A stretch of DNA of 64,000 nt, from positions 19,793,651 through 19,857,650 of the forward strand of contig OW121743.1 of NCBI GenBank assembly GCA_933228675.1, written 5' to 3'. The first letter of the stretch is position 1, and each line of letters starts with the position of its first letter. The stretch is from Stomorhina lunata. Taxonomy: Eukaryota > Arthropoda > Insecta > Diptera > Rhiniidae. Both the position numbers and the translations under genes were made by a program. Positions 45,125 through 57,559 of the stretch are shown here, one piece after another. The notes under the pieces are model-generated. The model was not told the origin of the DNA. It did not search any database and worked only from the letters and a program-made list of their open reading frames with translations.

Positions 45125-46732
45125 TTGAATAAGTTCTTAAATAAAAATATTTTATTAAAAAGTAAAAATCAGTTTTAATCGAAGAAATTAAGATTACATA
45201 TCGTTACGAAGTCGTGACAACCACTTCATACAAAATTCCTATCCACTGCGTTAGGATACCGGTTTCGAAATCGGCAACAGTTGCCGACTAGTCCTTACAA
45301 ATTCTTTAAGAAATCGGAAGGTTTGGTGAGATATAAAAATGATATATAGAATTTTAATTACAGAAACTTTTAATATGTATTTTTTTATAGAAACTTTTTT
45401 TAATATAAATATATTTTATAGACAATTTTTTTGATTAAAAAAGTTATTTAATTTAAGAAAGTTTACTGATATAAACATTTTTCTACAGAAAACGTTTTGA
45501 AAACAAGTTTCTATAGAAATCATTTGAGAAATTTTTAATATACAATTTACTTGTGTTCGAATTTTATAAACTGAAATTAAATGCAGCAAAAAATTGTTAA
45601 ATGTCAACACTCCTCATAAGTGCTGCCAAGTTTAACCCTACTAAATACAACTATGCGCAATCATTCCAAAAAACTCACCACTATATAGAAAGTCACCTCA
45701 ACTCAGTGAACAAATCACTTTTTATCATTTTTATTCTGTCATTTTTCACGTACAAATCGATATGTTTTTACGCGTTTAAAAAACGAATTTCTTATAAAAA
45801 ACGCTAGTGAAAATTCAAAAGAACTTGTTAAAAACGTAAAAGGGTAAATCCTTAATGATATTTTTATAAAATTTACTTGCTTAAACTTTAAAATATATAA
45901 AATAATTTCAAGAAAAGTAAACGATATGAAATATTTCTTGTAGTCAAGAAAATTTTTTTCATCAACGATGAGTGCAATTAATGCATACCATTATATACCA
46001 GCATATTAATCGTGTGTTAATCTCGTTGTCTCTTTCTCGCTCGCTGGGTGTTTAAGTGGTGGGGAATTGTGGATTCTTTGAAGTGACGAAGAGAATAATA
46101 TGATTGGTAAAAAGTGGGCGGTTTGTGCTAAATGCTAGTGTTTTTTTCTTATGTTTTTTTATTAGCAGTGTTATTTCCTTCGTCGATTTGTTTATGTGGC
46201 ATACGTGGAAATATTTTTTATTTGTAAATAAAAAGGATGTGAGAAAAATATGTGCATTTTTTAAAAAGTAAAAAACTCCGGTTGAGATCTGTAATTATGT
46301 TGATTTTCTTTTAAAGAATAATCACAAAAGCTTGAAAAATTCCTATTAAAATAAATGTCGGCGTTTAATAGTGGATGAGTAAACGTGAGGTGAATTTGTA
46401 TTTTGTTATTGCTCTTTTTTATTTAAAGTAAGATTCGCATTTTTACTTGTTTATAAAAATAAAATTAAAAACATTTTTTTTGTATAATTGAAAAAAGTAG
46501 TTTTTTATATAAATTTTATCTTTTAATTTTCTTTCAATTCGGTGTTACCCAACACTATTCTAATGAACATACCACTTTTACAAGGTTGTCAATTGATAGT
46601 AATGAAAAACGCTAAAGTAAAAAGTATCAAATCTTAAGACATTATTTTATTTACATCTATGAACATATAAATGGCACACGCTTAAATTTTGCAGTAGTTT
46701 GGGATTTCAGTTCTAAATAAAGTTGTTAAAAA
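45125..46732. other. AT-rich intergenic DNA
   Basis: No gene recognised. The frame at 45601-45807 lacks any known motif. A less AT-rich phrase (TTTCGAAATCGGCAACAGTT) at about 45265 has no counterpart in the window. Confidence 0.35.
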
Positions 46733-47899
46733 ACAAGTAAGAAAGTGCTTTAGTCGGTCAAGCCCGACCATACGATACCCTTCACCTCTAAGATCAAAGG
46801 TGTTATTTTTTCTGTATAAAGAAATATATTTGCTAAGTTTTGCCAACATACAAACATGTTCTCAAAACTCACATATTTAAGCTGTTTTCGTCATTTGCAC
46901 TTATATGAGAGAGGGTCAAATGTGAACCGATTCTCATTATCTTTGGATTTACGAGCGTTTTAGTGATTTTTGTCTCATTTAGTGCGTTTTTACATTAATA
47001 AATAAATGTAACAGATTTGGGATCAAATGCGAATACTCTTCATTTTGATATTTATATATATTATTTTATATATTTGAGCGTCATATTTTACGAAAATGCA
47101 TTGAGAAGAATTTTAAAAATCGCAATAAACGGTATTCGAACATTTACATTTATGAAAAGGCTGACATTTCTCCTCTTTCCTTTTATGCTATTAATTCAAT
47201 AAAACGGTTTGTTGAGAAACTTTCATTTTTTGAAGGTAACATTATGAAAAATATTTTGTCAAGTGAAAGAAATTTCAGCTGGTCAAATACTAATTATCTT
47301 TCTGCAGTTGGCATATTACACGAACAGCTTAATATTTTTCCTGGTCTTAACTTTTACTCACGTACTACTCCCGGTATTCATAGGGGGTAAACACTTTTTT
47401 ATTTAATCTTTGTTTTTTTGTTTGTATTTGTTTTTAAGTTTTAGTTTTTAAGTTTTTCTTAGTTTTAAGTTTATTTATAGTAGATATGACTCTACTAGTT
47501 ACGAAACATGAATACCGAGAGCAAGTACTATATATTTCATTGTCAACTTTTCACTATTATATTCTTTATTTCCTACTTATTGTGTAAGCCAGTTGCATTA
47601 TCATTTTAATATTTATGTAATTAAAATAATACGATATAATTTTAAGTTTTTAAATAACTTTATGTATGGGGTAATCTTGTATAATGAAAAAATGAAGTCT
47701 TAATAAATTACTACTACTACTCTTCATTTTGAATAATATATACATCCCGACTATTCTGTTATTTTATATAAGTTTTGAGTAAAAAATTTTGGTAAAATTT
47801 TGCCATTATTTGTCTTTATACACGAAAAAGAACATCTTTGACCTTAGTGGTGAAGGGTATCGCATTGTCGGGCTTGACCGATTATAGCACTTATTTGTT
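46733..47899. mobile_element. Family A inverted pair A7, interrupted by a retroposon
   Basis: The left half (46733 to about 46995) starts ACAAGTAAGAAAGTGCTTTA with hairpin TCGGTCAAGCCCGA. The right half (about 47775-47899) ends with hairpin GTCGGGCTTGACCGAT and TAGCACTTATTTGTT. The two halves face each other. The central part carries the insertion 47049-47717. Confidence 0.65.
47049..47717 (+). mobile_element. LINE-like 3' end insertion with 15-bp target duplication
   Basis: TACTCTTCATTTTGA occurs at 47034-47048 and 47718-47732, directly flanking the segment. The right end is AATAAATTACTACTACTAC, a short-repeat tail. An open segment (about 47090-47390) ends in FPGLNFYSRTTPGIHRG and a stop; I cannot assign it to a protein family. 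A 5'-truncated non-LTR retroposon is the simplest reading. Confidence 0.6.
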
Positions 47900-47939
47900 T
47901 TTTTTTTTCTTTTGTTCTAGAACCACTTATCAAATACAT

Positions 47940-48110
47940 AATAGTCCACGATTCCATTAATTTTGATTAATGTTAAGTGGCGCCATCTGATGGAAGTTAG
48001 TCGTGCCAATTTAGAGAGCTATCGGAAATTGGTCATACCAATTTAGAAACTTTTGTCGGTTCATGCGCAACAACTTTGTTAAAGGTCAAATGCACATGCA
48101 TTGATAGCAA
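47940..48110 (+). repeat. AGTGGCGCCATCT-type repeat unit
   Basis: The core AGTGGCGCCATCT is at 47976-47988, followed by 'TAGAAAC' and 'CAACAACTTTGTTAAAGGTCA' phrases. The same order is seen at 55766, 57566, 57705 and 57828. Confidence 0.55.
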
Positions 48111-49195
48111 AACAAAAGTAAAAAAAATTAAAATAGTATTCGTAATCGGTACATTTATCGATTTTAATGTTTGCTTTTTTTATCAGTGCTTTATTTGATA
48201 TGTTATGCCTTCAATAAAATACCCTTTACACCTATTTAAAAACACCAGCTTGTCAACACTGGCATAGAGGAGAAATTCACCACTACGTCTTTTAATCTTG
48301 ATTTTTCTTTGTTAACGACATTTGCCGATGTAAAAAACGACAGTCATTTTTAGGAGTTTTGTCATACAAGCGGCTTTGATTTAATTTTTGTGTGTGCTAA
48401 AATAAGTTAAATAATTAAAAGAAGTATTTAAATTTAAGAAAATTAAGTTCTTGTCACTAAAACTTGAATGTAAATTATTAAAAAAAAAATTACGTTAGTG
48501 CTTTAAAAATAACTATTGAAAAAAAATTTACTTAGCCAAATGTAAAGAGCAAATATAAAGATTGAATAACTAGTAGTAAAAATAATTTATTAAATTAAAG
48601 TTAATTTGAATAGAAATAGGTTTTAGAGTAGATTTTACACAAATATTTATTGTTTGTGTGTATGTGGTTTTTTTCTGGAATTTCTTTTGAAAAAATGCGT
48701 AATCAGAAAAAAATATAATAATTTCACCTGTGTGTGTGTGTGAGGAAGAAACGCATAAAAACAAGAATTAAAAAAAATGGTTGAAGAAAAGTGCGAGTTA
48801 CAATAGCAACAAAGCAAGTAAATTTTATTTAGTAAAAGATCATTAAAGCAGAACGAATTAAACTCCAACTAAATAACTACATACATACATTCATACAAAC
48901 ATATGTGTTTAGTCAGTAGAGGGAGAGAGAAAGAGCTGTAAATAACACGTATTAATATTTTGTTGTTGTATTTTGGTGTCATTCACTGATTTTTTTTCTT
49001 TTTCAACTTTAATAACATTACATTATCTTAAAATTACAGCAACAACAATATAAAGTAATAAAAACAGAAGAAAAAGGAAACATAAAAGAAAAACAAAAAC
49101 ATAAAGAAACAAACTCTAAAATAACTTTGCAGTGTTGCATTTTCTACGTCAACTTTTTTCCATATAAAGAGTGTGAATATTAGAAGGTGCACAAA
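48111..49195 (+). other. Chc upstream region, presumed promoter and 5' UTR
   Basis: No coding sequence. A possible acceptor (AAATTACAG, ending 49039) would give a 5' UTR exon from 49040 to the start codon. The transcription start is not identifiable by eye. Contains a short (TG)n run near 48729. Confidence 0.35.
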
Positions 49196-49237
49196 ATGAC
49201 TCAAATTTTACCCATACGCTTTCAGGAGCATTTACAG
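49196..49237 (+). CDS. Chc: Clathrin heavy chain, first coding exon (14 codons)
   Basis: ATG with AAA before it, then MTQILPIRFQEHLQ, directly followed by the donor GTGAGT. This is the highly conserved N-terminus of clathrin heavy chain, the triskelion leg that forms coats for endocytosis and Golgi transport; these residues lead into the N-terminal seven-blade propeller. An intron after the LQ codon is also found in vertebrate genes, as I recall. The family length is about 1,675-1,680 residues, so more than 99% of the protein lies to the right of the window. No continuation (the LTMESDKFICVREK region) was found up to 64000. The exon ends in phase 0. Confidence 0.88.
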
Positions 49238-49887
49238 GTGAGTTTAATTTGTAATAAATATAGAATTAGATGAAGAAATACCAAAAAGTTCCAAAAGGAA
49301 GGAATTTCTTCTAACATTCCCTAGTAGTTTTAGTTTAATAGGCGTTTTTGCATGCATCAAAATTCCCTGGAACAGCGTACCTTCCAACTCCAAAGGAAGT
49401 TTTAGAGGTGTTTCTTTAATTTTCTAGTCATTGTGTTTGTCAATGAACAACACCCCTCATTAAAACTGAAATAAAAACATAACTTATCTCTGGTTATTCT
49501 TGCTATACTTGTTGCCGTTTTGTTATCTTTATAGAATATGTATATTTTCGTTTATATTTAATTATTTTTTATTTAACTCTTACTTTATTTAACATACCTA
49601 CTACTCGCTATGTATTTTTTATTATTTAAAATTTATCGTTTAACTTGGGAGTATGTATTTGAAAACAAAAAATTATCATTTGAAAAGAGAAAAAAACGTA
49701 TGACTCATTTCCAGCCGGCTAAAGAAGAAGTTTATACAAGTAAAGCTTAAAAAATGTCTAAGCTATTTAATTTTTTTTTATTTTATTGGAAAATTATTTA
49801 CATATTGTCGTAGTAAACAATTTGGAAAGAATTGTTTTCCTCTTTCCCAGAAAGAGGGAAAAAGTATGGGTATACCTACAAGTTTTT
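49238..49887 (+). other. Start of Chc intron 1
   Basis: Starts at the donor GTGAGT. AT-rich with no recognised repeat before copy A8 at 49888. Everything to the end of the window is inferred to be intronic, because no further Chc exon was seen. Confidence 0.6.
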
Positions 49888-50591
49888 TATACCCTTCACC
49901 ACCACCATAAGGGTATATTGGGCTAGTGCTGATGTTTGTAACGCTTAGAAAGATTGTCTGAGACCCACCTTTTAGTATAGCAATCGACTTAGAATCACTT
50001 CCTGAGTTGTTTTGTACAGGTCGTTACTTTAAAGATAATTCGATGAAATTTGGCACAGGCTCATACTTTGGTCCAAGGACGATCCCTATTCTTTTTGGAC
50101 AAAGTCGGATTACTATTTCGGGTACCTGCCATAGGGATGTCTTCCCGGAAAGAGTTGTTGGTCCTTTATAGCCACAAATTTAATCGGTGTACCTAATTTT
50201 GTAGCAATCGACCCATATTTGACAATACCTCCCATACAAGGCACCTTCTCAAGACTTTTATATTCACATAAAATCACAAAAACGTTTATAACTCCAAAGA
50301 TAAATGCATTTGATTTCTAAAACTTTGCAAATATAAATATTTTGTAAATATAAACAAATAACCAATATTTGGTAACAATCGGTCCACAATAGACCCTAGC
50401 TCCCATATCAGGCCCTTAGCCGGAAATGACATAAATCTGAAATTTTTGAAAAAAATAGCATATATACTATGTATTTATGTATGTATGTCTTTAAGACTTA
50501 AGGAATACTTGTTTATTTGTACACATTTTACCTTAGTAATGAAGGGTATGATATAGTCGGGCTTGACCGACTATAGCTTTTCTTACTTGTT
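49888..50591 (+). mobile_element. Family A' repeat, copy A8
   Basis: Starts TATACCCTTCACCACCACCA and ends GAAGGGTATGATATAG, hairpin TCGGGCTTGACCGA, CTATAGCTTTTCTTACTTG. The interior shares CCTCCCATACAAGGCAC and CCCATATCAGGCCCTTAGCC with the copy ending at 61060, which defines subfamily A'. Confidence 0.7.
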
Positions 50592-50733
50592 TTTTCTTGA
50601 AAAATGCATTATGAGTTGATATACGTACATACAATTTTATTCAAAGTATTGTTCCTCACTAGCTTTTATATTTTTTATCTTTCTGGTATCATATGGATTC
50701 TGCACAAAAAGAATTGTTCTGGTTTTAAGGTAA

Positions 50734-52130
50734 ACAAGAGTGTTATATTCGGCTGTCCCGAATCTTATATACCCACCATCAAGTTGTGCTAAATTTAGAA
50801 ACATATCTCATATATCTACGAGTGTGCAGCTAATTCAAAATGAAGACCAAATTCTAAAAAATACGTTAGTTTGACAATTAAAAGTATCTAAGTGGTTTTC
50901 CTAGTATTTTGCACAAAATTTGGTCTAATAACCTGGTATAGTTTTACTTTATAAGATGTCAAATACTTTTCGTTGTGCTTTATAGTTACGACAAACACAT
51001 TGAAAGTAATACGGCAGGTCAATATATTTTGTTAGGAGTTACTAATACATCCTATATACGGTGGGTGCGTTGGACTTAACATAAATTAATAGCTTTCTAA
51101 CTTTGTGGGTGCAATATACTGAATGTACCTCCAAATACTTTTGATTGTAGATATAAAAAGGGGTTGTAATATACATATGTAAGAACTATAGTTAAATGGG
51201 GACCGATTTTCCCAAAATTTTATACACTGGCTTGTATTTAAAAAAAGCTTATTTTTGCTTATTTAGTGAACATAGCTAGTTTATATTTTAATAGATTTTA
51301 ACTGGTTTCCGTGAGTGCTTTTTATATGAAAGCTATAGTCGAATGTGGACCGATTCCTTTAAAATTACATATACTGACCAATGGTTGCATAAAACTTCTA
51401 TGTTCTAAATTAAGTTGTCATATCTACTACCTTTGGATTTAATTTATCAGCATTAACGTAATTCCCAGGGGCGGGATTATATGGGAGCTCTAACTATGTG
51501 TGAACCGATTTCGCCCATTTTTTATACACAATTTGTTTAACATATCGAAAATACTTTTGTAAAATGTTGTCTCTCTAGCTCATTTAGTTAAGGCGCTATC
51601 GCGCTTTCATTTGGCGGACTGAAACCGCCTTTCTTTTTGGTGTTTTGTGTTCCCGTAAACCGATTTTGCACACTCGCTGGCATAAAAATTCATGTGCTAA
51701 GTTAAGTGACCATAGCTATTACAGTTTATAATTTATTAGCATTTAGGTAAAATTTAGGCAGTTTCCGAAGTAGCCTAGTTCTTATATAAAACTTCTCTAC
51801 CTGTTATAATTTTTCATTTATTAGCAAATAAACGATTAGCCTAGGCGAGGTTATACGGGAGCTATGGTCAATTTCGTTTCCGATTTCGCCCAATTTTCCA
51901 AGAAATGAAGAATATTTTTGCCAAATTTCAGTGACCTAGCTCCTTTCATTCAGTCGCTATCGTGCCGACAACGGGCTGACAGGCAGATGGACATCACTCG
52001 ATCGTCTTAGAATTTCATAAGATTTAGAATATATGTATGTATATCCCTTTTGGTTTTTGAGCCATTATTAAGGAAGTTACAAACGGAATGACAATCTCAA
52101 TATAGCCCCATTCTTTTTGAAGGTGGGTAT
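50734..52130 (-). mobile_element. Family B repeat, copy B2
   Basis: The left end ACAAGAGTGTTATATTCGGC carries a hairpin with loop TGT and one stem mismatch (CCGAAT side reads CCCGAAT), then TTATATACCCACCATCAAG. The right end is TTCTTTTTGAAGGTGGGTAT. About 350 bp shorter than B1 through internal deletions. Confidence 0.7.
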
Positions 52131-53327
52131 AAAAATAAATAAAGCAAATTTATAATACCCTGTTCTGAGTTGAGTATATCTGACATAGACAGTTAAAGGG
52201 TTAATTCCATTCTCAAAGTGGAAATTATTTTCATAAAAAACCTAGAAAATATTACTTATGTGTATTTTGACTTAAGTGCTAATTAACATTTTAAAGCCGG
52301 CTTCTTATTTTTATACCTTTTATTTTCTGTTTGTGATCGATCGTAGGAAAGTATTTTTTTATTTCTTATTACACTCATTCATTTTTGTTGAATTCTTTTT
52401 GCTTAATCCCTCGATTTGTATTCAATTCAAAACAGGTTTTCATAATTATCAGAGCAACAAAAACTTACACAAATAACGTTATTCTCCGATTTTTTTAGTA
52501 AAGAGTTAAAGATTACAATTTCATTTACAACGAAACTCTCGAATAGGTAGGGGTATTTTCATAGTAAGGTACTCTTGTAGACAAAATAATGTCTTGTATG
52601 ATTCTTTAGCGCGAGATGTCGTAAACTCCCCCATCTTAGAGCCAAATTTAACCACACTTTGTCTATGTCTCTTGACTAGTTTCGTCTTTTTCGTCACTTT
52701 TTAGAATATACCAGTAGTGAGCCCGGTTTTTAATTAATAAAGATAAAATTATAAAATTTTCTAGTAAAAAGTCTACAAATTTCTTGTACAATTTTATGAA
52801 TGAAAATAAGTAGTAATTTTCTAGTAAAATAGTTTAATAAATGGAATTTAATTTTCTTTGAAGAAATGTAGGCTAGTTTTATTATAAATACAAAAGCTTA
52901 ATCTAAATCTCTCTTAAGTAATTTCATACTCTCTTTAAGAAACTGTAAATCAAATAATCGTCAGTCTGTCTTTCAATCTTCTTTACACATCCATCGTTGC
53001 GTAAAGTAGGCACTCATCAGTGACCCAATATATTTCTGGAGATGACTGGCTTAAATGGTAAAAAAAATAATTTAATAAAGCAATAAAACAAATAAAAGAA
53101 AATGTCAAACGAGACTCTAATAATACAACTCATAAGTAACAGACAGTTATTCGTCATAATGTTGATGTTGATTATAACAAATTAAAGGGTGATTTCCTAT
53201 GTGGCTGGAAATGTTAATTTATTGTTTAAGAACTCCTAGATTTTGCAGTAGTCGTCTTCCCTTCCACTAAGAGTCGGTTTGTCTAAACCGTCTCTCAATG
53301 TTATTTCCCGTCTGACGCTGAAGTTTT
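52131..53327. other. Chc intron, unassigned DNA
   Basis: No coding or repeat structure recognised; several AT-rich runs. The frame 52276-52476 has no known motif. Confidence 0.35.
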
Positions 53328-54146
53328 TATACCCTTCACCACCATAGGTGGAAAGGGTATTATAAGTTTGTGCTGATGTTTGTAACGCATAGAAATATTT
53401 GTCTTAGACCCACCTTTTAGTATACCAATATGCTTAGAATCACTTTCTGAGTCGATTTAGCGATGTCCGTCCGTCCGTCCGTCCGTCTGGCTGGCTGGAC
53501 GGCTGGCTGGCTGGCTGGACCCCCATGTAAACCTTGTAATCAAACTACAGGTCGCAATTCTAAAGATAATTTGATGAAATTTGGCACAGATCATTTTTTT
53601 GATAATGGGACCATGGCTATTGAAATTGGTCAAAATCGGTCCATTATTTATGGTACCTCCCATAGGTCCCACTTCCCGGAATTGCTATATTGGCCACAAA
53701 TATCAATATTTTTTCATGAAATTTAAAACAAATACTGCTTATGTAAACTTAAATCACTGTACCAAATTTCGTTGAAATCGGTCCACATTTGACCATAGCT
53801 CCCATACAAATTCTTCTTTAAAAACGCACTAAATGAGACAAAAAATCACTAAAACGCTCGTAAATCTAAAGATAATGGAAATTTTGAGTCTATTTTTTGC
53901 ATACAAAATTTTTGTAACAACTGTAATCAATCTGCCAAATTTCGAGATAATCGGTCCACATTTGACCCTAGCTCTCATATAAGTCCAAATGACGGAAACA
54001 GGTTGAATATATAAGTTTTGAGAAAATGTTTGTATGATGGCAAAATTTAGCAAATATTTGTCTTTACACAGGAAAAATAACACCTTTGACCTTAGTGGTG
54101 AAGGGTATCGTATGGTCGGCTTGACCGACTATAGCGCTTTCTTGTT
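53328..54146 (+). mobile_element. Family A repeat, copy A9 (best preserved)
   Basis: Starts TATACCCTTCACCACCATAG with a 5' foldback (ACCCTT..CCACC / GGTGG..AAGGGT), then a (GTCC)n/(CTGG)n microsatellite (53466-53519), the standard modules, and GTGGTGAAGGGTATCGTATG with hairpin GTCGGCTTGACCGAC. The terminal TTACTTGTT is replaced by TTGTTGTTG. The frames 53457-53775 lie in it. Confidence 0.78.
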
Positions 54147-54400
54147 GTTGTTGTAAATGCTCTTACATTTACAATTTTATTACTTTGTTTTATGGGAGAT
54201 CTGTTAGGATATCAAGGCCAAGTAATTGTGCTACTTCTACTGGATGAGTCCACAAATTCTCAGAACTAAGTGAAGGCGGTACAGTTGAAATGTGGGGTAT
54301 CATGATGACCCTAACCACAACCTAAGCATATGTATACCCCCCTGCGGACCGGGGGTAAATACCGACAAAACTAAGTCATCTTCACCAGGAGGTGTAAGGT
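54140..54400 (-). mobile_element. Probable LINE 3' end with (CAA)n tail
   Basis: On the minus strand the sequence ends in CAACAACAACAAG (54140-54153). GC-rich phrases such as CCCCCTGCGGACCGGGGGTA precede it. No protein reading was secured, so the assignment rests on the tail and composition. Confidence 0.35.
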
Positions 54401-55138
54401 AGACAACTATAAACTACTGGTGCTTAATTGTGTGGAGTTGAGGATTAATTCTAGAAACTATCCTTGAAATGGAACACTTTAAAAGAACGAAAATGGGACT
54501 TAATTCTTATTCAGGCCATACACACTGCGACTTTTTGTACAACTTCAAGAAAATGAGAAACAAATCAGAAAAATGCACGGATATTTTCACAAACGTTTTA
54601 ATCTCATTGTACAACTTCAACTTGGCTGTATAAAAGATCAAAACTTTTTGATCTTTTGTACAACTAACCCCTACGACCACACAAACGTTGCAATCAGCTT
54701 TTTAGCCTTGTAAAGTTTTACCAACTGTCGCAGAGTCTGTGGCTTGCTTAACTATTTTATCTCTGCTAAAATTAGGATAACCTTTGCCTTAGAAGGAACT
54801 CCGCATTCATAAATATAGTGTTAACTAGAAGCAAAGACTCTGTAATATAAAGATGTTGCAATTCTGTACATTGATTTGCGTATGGTCGTTTTGAAGACTC
54901 TAATTCGGAAACAACTTATGGAGACAATTGTCCAATGAGAGAAAGCTAAGGCACACACTCGTGCTCATGAAATGTATGTTTGTTTTTGCTTTTCTTTGTT
55001 TTTTTCCATTTGAATTTCACTTTTGGTAAAAAAAGGAATAGAGTGCAATATCTTTATATTATAGAATTTTTGCTAAAAGTCTATTAAGGTCGCATGAGAT
55101 ACTGCTTACTTTTTTAAATGGCCAATATTTACAACTTG

Positions 55139-55460
55139 TTAAGGTCAAATGCCGAACGTATTTTAGAATTCCATGCGCTTTGATCTTGTGCGCCTATTCT
55201 CCAATTTCGTAAGCCAAACTTTGAAATATTTTTTCTACTTAGTCTTTCCCTCGTTTCGGACGTCCTCTCCTACGAGTTCCCTCGCGATAATTTTCGAACA
55301 CTTTTCTTGCTGGAGTATTTGCACAACATGTTCTTGCCAACACAGCTTTTTACTATTTCGATGTTGACGTAGAATCTTCCTCCCAAAAACTGCAAGAATA
55401 GCTTCATCTACCTGTATAAGTGTCAGTAATTCAGCACCAAATAATAACACGGGTAGTAAG
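55139..55460 (-). mobile_element. RTE-like LINE C-terminal remnant, duplication copy 1
   Basis: On the minus strand it reads LLTLIQVDEAILAVFGRKIL, resembling the 'DE..L.VFERKILR' segment after the reverse transcriptase of RTE-clade elements, then a decayed stretch ending VGEDVRNEGKTK. Only about 70 residues remain. Confidence 0.5.
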
Positions 55461-56631
55461 GAGTGTTCCGAATGAAATTTGTAGTTGCATTAAGTTAAAT
55501 AAAACTCATACCGTGCAATATAAAATCTATTCAAAATACCCAAATTTATTGACATATTGTACAAATTCATAAAATTAAATGTTTATTTATTATTCGGTAT
55601 TTATAAAATTACTTACTGGGCCCGCCCGATTTGCTGGACGATACTAATGAGATATACCAAATGTTATTAAATTCATAAATGATGATTATAAAAATGTTTG
55701 GAAGTTGTCCGATCAACACATGATCAAATGCATAGTTTACGATTAAATTCATTTTGATTTATTTCAGTGGTGCCATCTTGTGAAAATATGTCGCAACAGC
55801 TTAGAAACCGTCGTTTTCTGATACAAAATAACTTTGCTTAAGACCATTTAATAAAAAAAAATGCATATGAATAGTGTACGTTTCAGTTCATTTTGACAAC
55901 TATAAACTATTGGTGCTTAATTGTGTGGAGTTGAGGATTAATTCTAGAAACTATCCTTGAAATGGAACACTTTAAAAGAACGAAAATGGGACTTAATTCT
56001 CATTCAGGCCATACACACTGCGACTGTTTGTGCAACTTCAAGAAAATGAGAAACAAATCAGAAAAATGCACGGATATTTTCACAAACGTTTTAATCTCAT
56101 TGTACAACTTCAACTTGGCTGTATAAAAGATTAAAACTTTTTGATCTTTGTACAACTGACACCTACGACCACACAAACGTTGCACTTAGCTTTTTAGCCT
56201 TGTAAAGTTTTACCAACTGTCGCAGAGTCTGTGGCTTGCTTAACTATTTTATCTCTGCTAAAATTAGGATAACCTTTGTCTTAGAAGGAACTCCGCATTC
56301 ATAAATATAGTGTTAACTAGAAGCAAAGACTCTGTAATATAAAGATGTTGCAATTCTGTACATTGATTTGCGTATGGTCGTTTTGAAGACTCTAATTCGG
56401 AAACAACTTATGGAGACAATTGTCCAATGAGAGAAAGCTAAGGCACACACTCGTGCTCATGAAATGTATGTTTGTTTTTGCTTTTCTTTGTTTTTATCCA
56501 TTTGAATTTCACTTTTGGTAAAAAAAAGGAATAGAGTGCAATATATTTATATTATAGAATTTTTGCTAAAAGTCTATTAAGGTCGCATGAGATACTGCTT
56601 ACTTTTTTAAATGGCCAATATTTACAACTTG

Positions 56632-56950
56632 TTAAGGTCAAATGCCGAACGTATTTTAGAATTCCATGCGCTTTGATCTTGTGCGCCTATTCTCCAATTT
56701 CGTAAGCCAAACTTTGAAATATTTTTTCTACTTAGTCTTTCCCTCGTTTCGGACGTCCTCTCCTACGAGTTCCCTCGCGATAATTTTCGAACACTTTTCT
56801 TGCTGGAGTATTTGCACAACATGTTCTTGCCAACACAGCTTTTTACTATTTCGATGTTGACGTAGAATCTTCCTCCCAAAAACTGCAAGAATAGCTGTAT
56901 AAGTGTCAGTAATTCAGCACCAAATAATAACACGGGTAGTAAGGAGTGTT
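56632..56950 (-). mobile_element. RTE-like LINE remnant, duplication copy 2
   Basis: Second copy of 55139-55460, with a short deletion (about 12 bases, TTCATCTACC region) that shifts the reading. Present only because the surrounding DNA was duplicated. Confidence 0.5.
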
Positions 56951-57559
56951 CCGAATGAAATTTGTAGTTGCATTAAGTTAAATAAAACTTATACCGTGTA
57001 ATATAAAATCTATTCAAAATACCCAAATTTATTGACATATTGTACAAATTCATAAAATTAAATGTTTATTTATTATTCGGTATTTATAAAATTACTTACT
57101 GGGCCCGCCCGATTTGCTGGACGATACTAATGAGATATACCAAATGTTATTAAATTCATAAATGATAATTATAAAAATGTCTGGAAGTTGTCCGATCAAC
57201 ACATGATCAAATGCATAGTTTACGATTAAATTCATTTTGATTTATTTCAGTGGTAGTAAGGAGTGTTCCGAATGAAATTTGTAGTTGCATTAAGTTAAAT
57301 AAAACTTATACCGTGCAATATAAAATCTATTCAAAATACCCAAATTTATTGACATATTGTACAAATTCATAAAATTAAATGTTTATTTATTATTCGGTAT
57401 TTATAAAATTACTTGCTGGGCCCGCCCGATTTGCTGGACGATACTAATGAGATATACCAAATGTTATTAAATTCATAAATGATGATTATAAAAATGTCTG
57501 GAAGTTGTCCGATCAACACATGATCAAATGCATAGTTTACGATTAAATTCATTTTGATT

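Noticed and set aside
47034..47202. Start of a Chc-linked upstream gene
   Set aside because: The frame lies inside the retroposon bounded by the 15-bp duplication.
55173..56860. Two identical 64-residue frames (55173-55367 and 56666-56860) as a duplicated small gene
   Set aside because: They lie antisense to an RTE-like remnant and are repeated only because the 1.49-kb block is duplicated.
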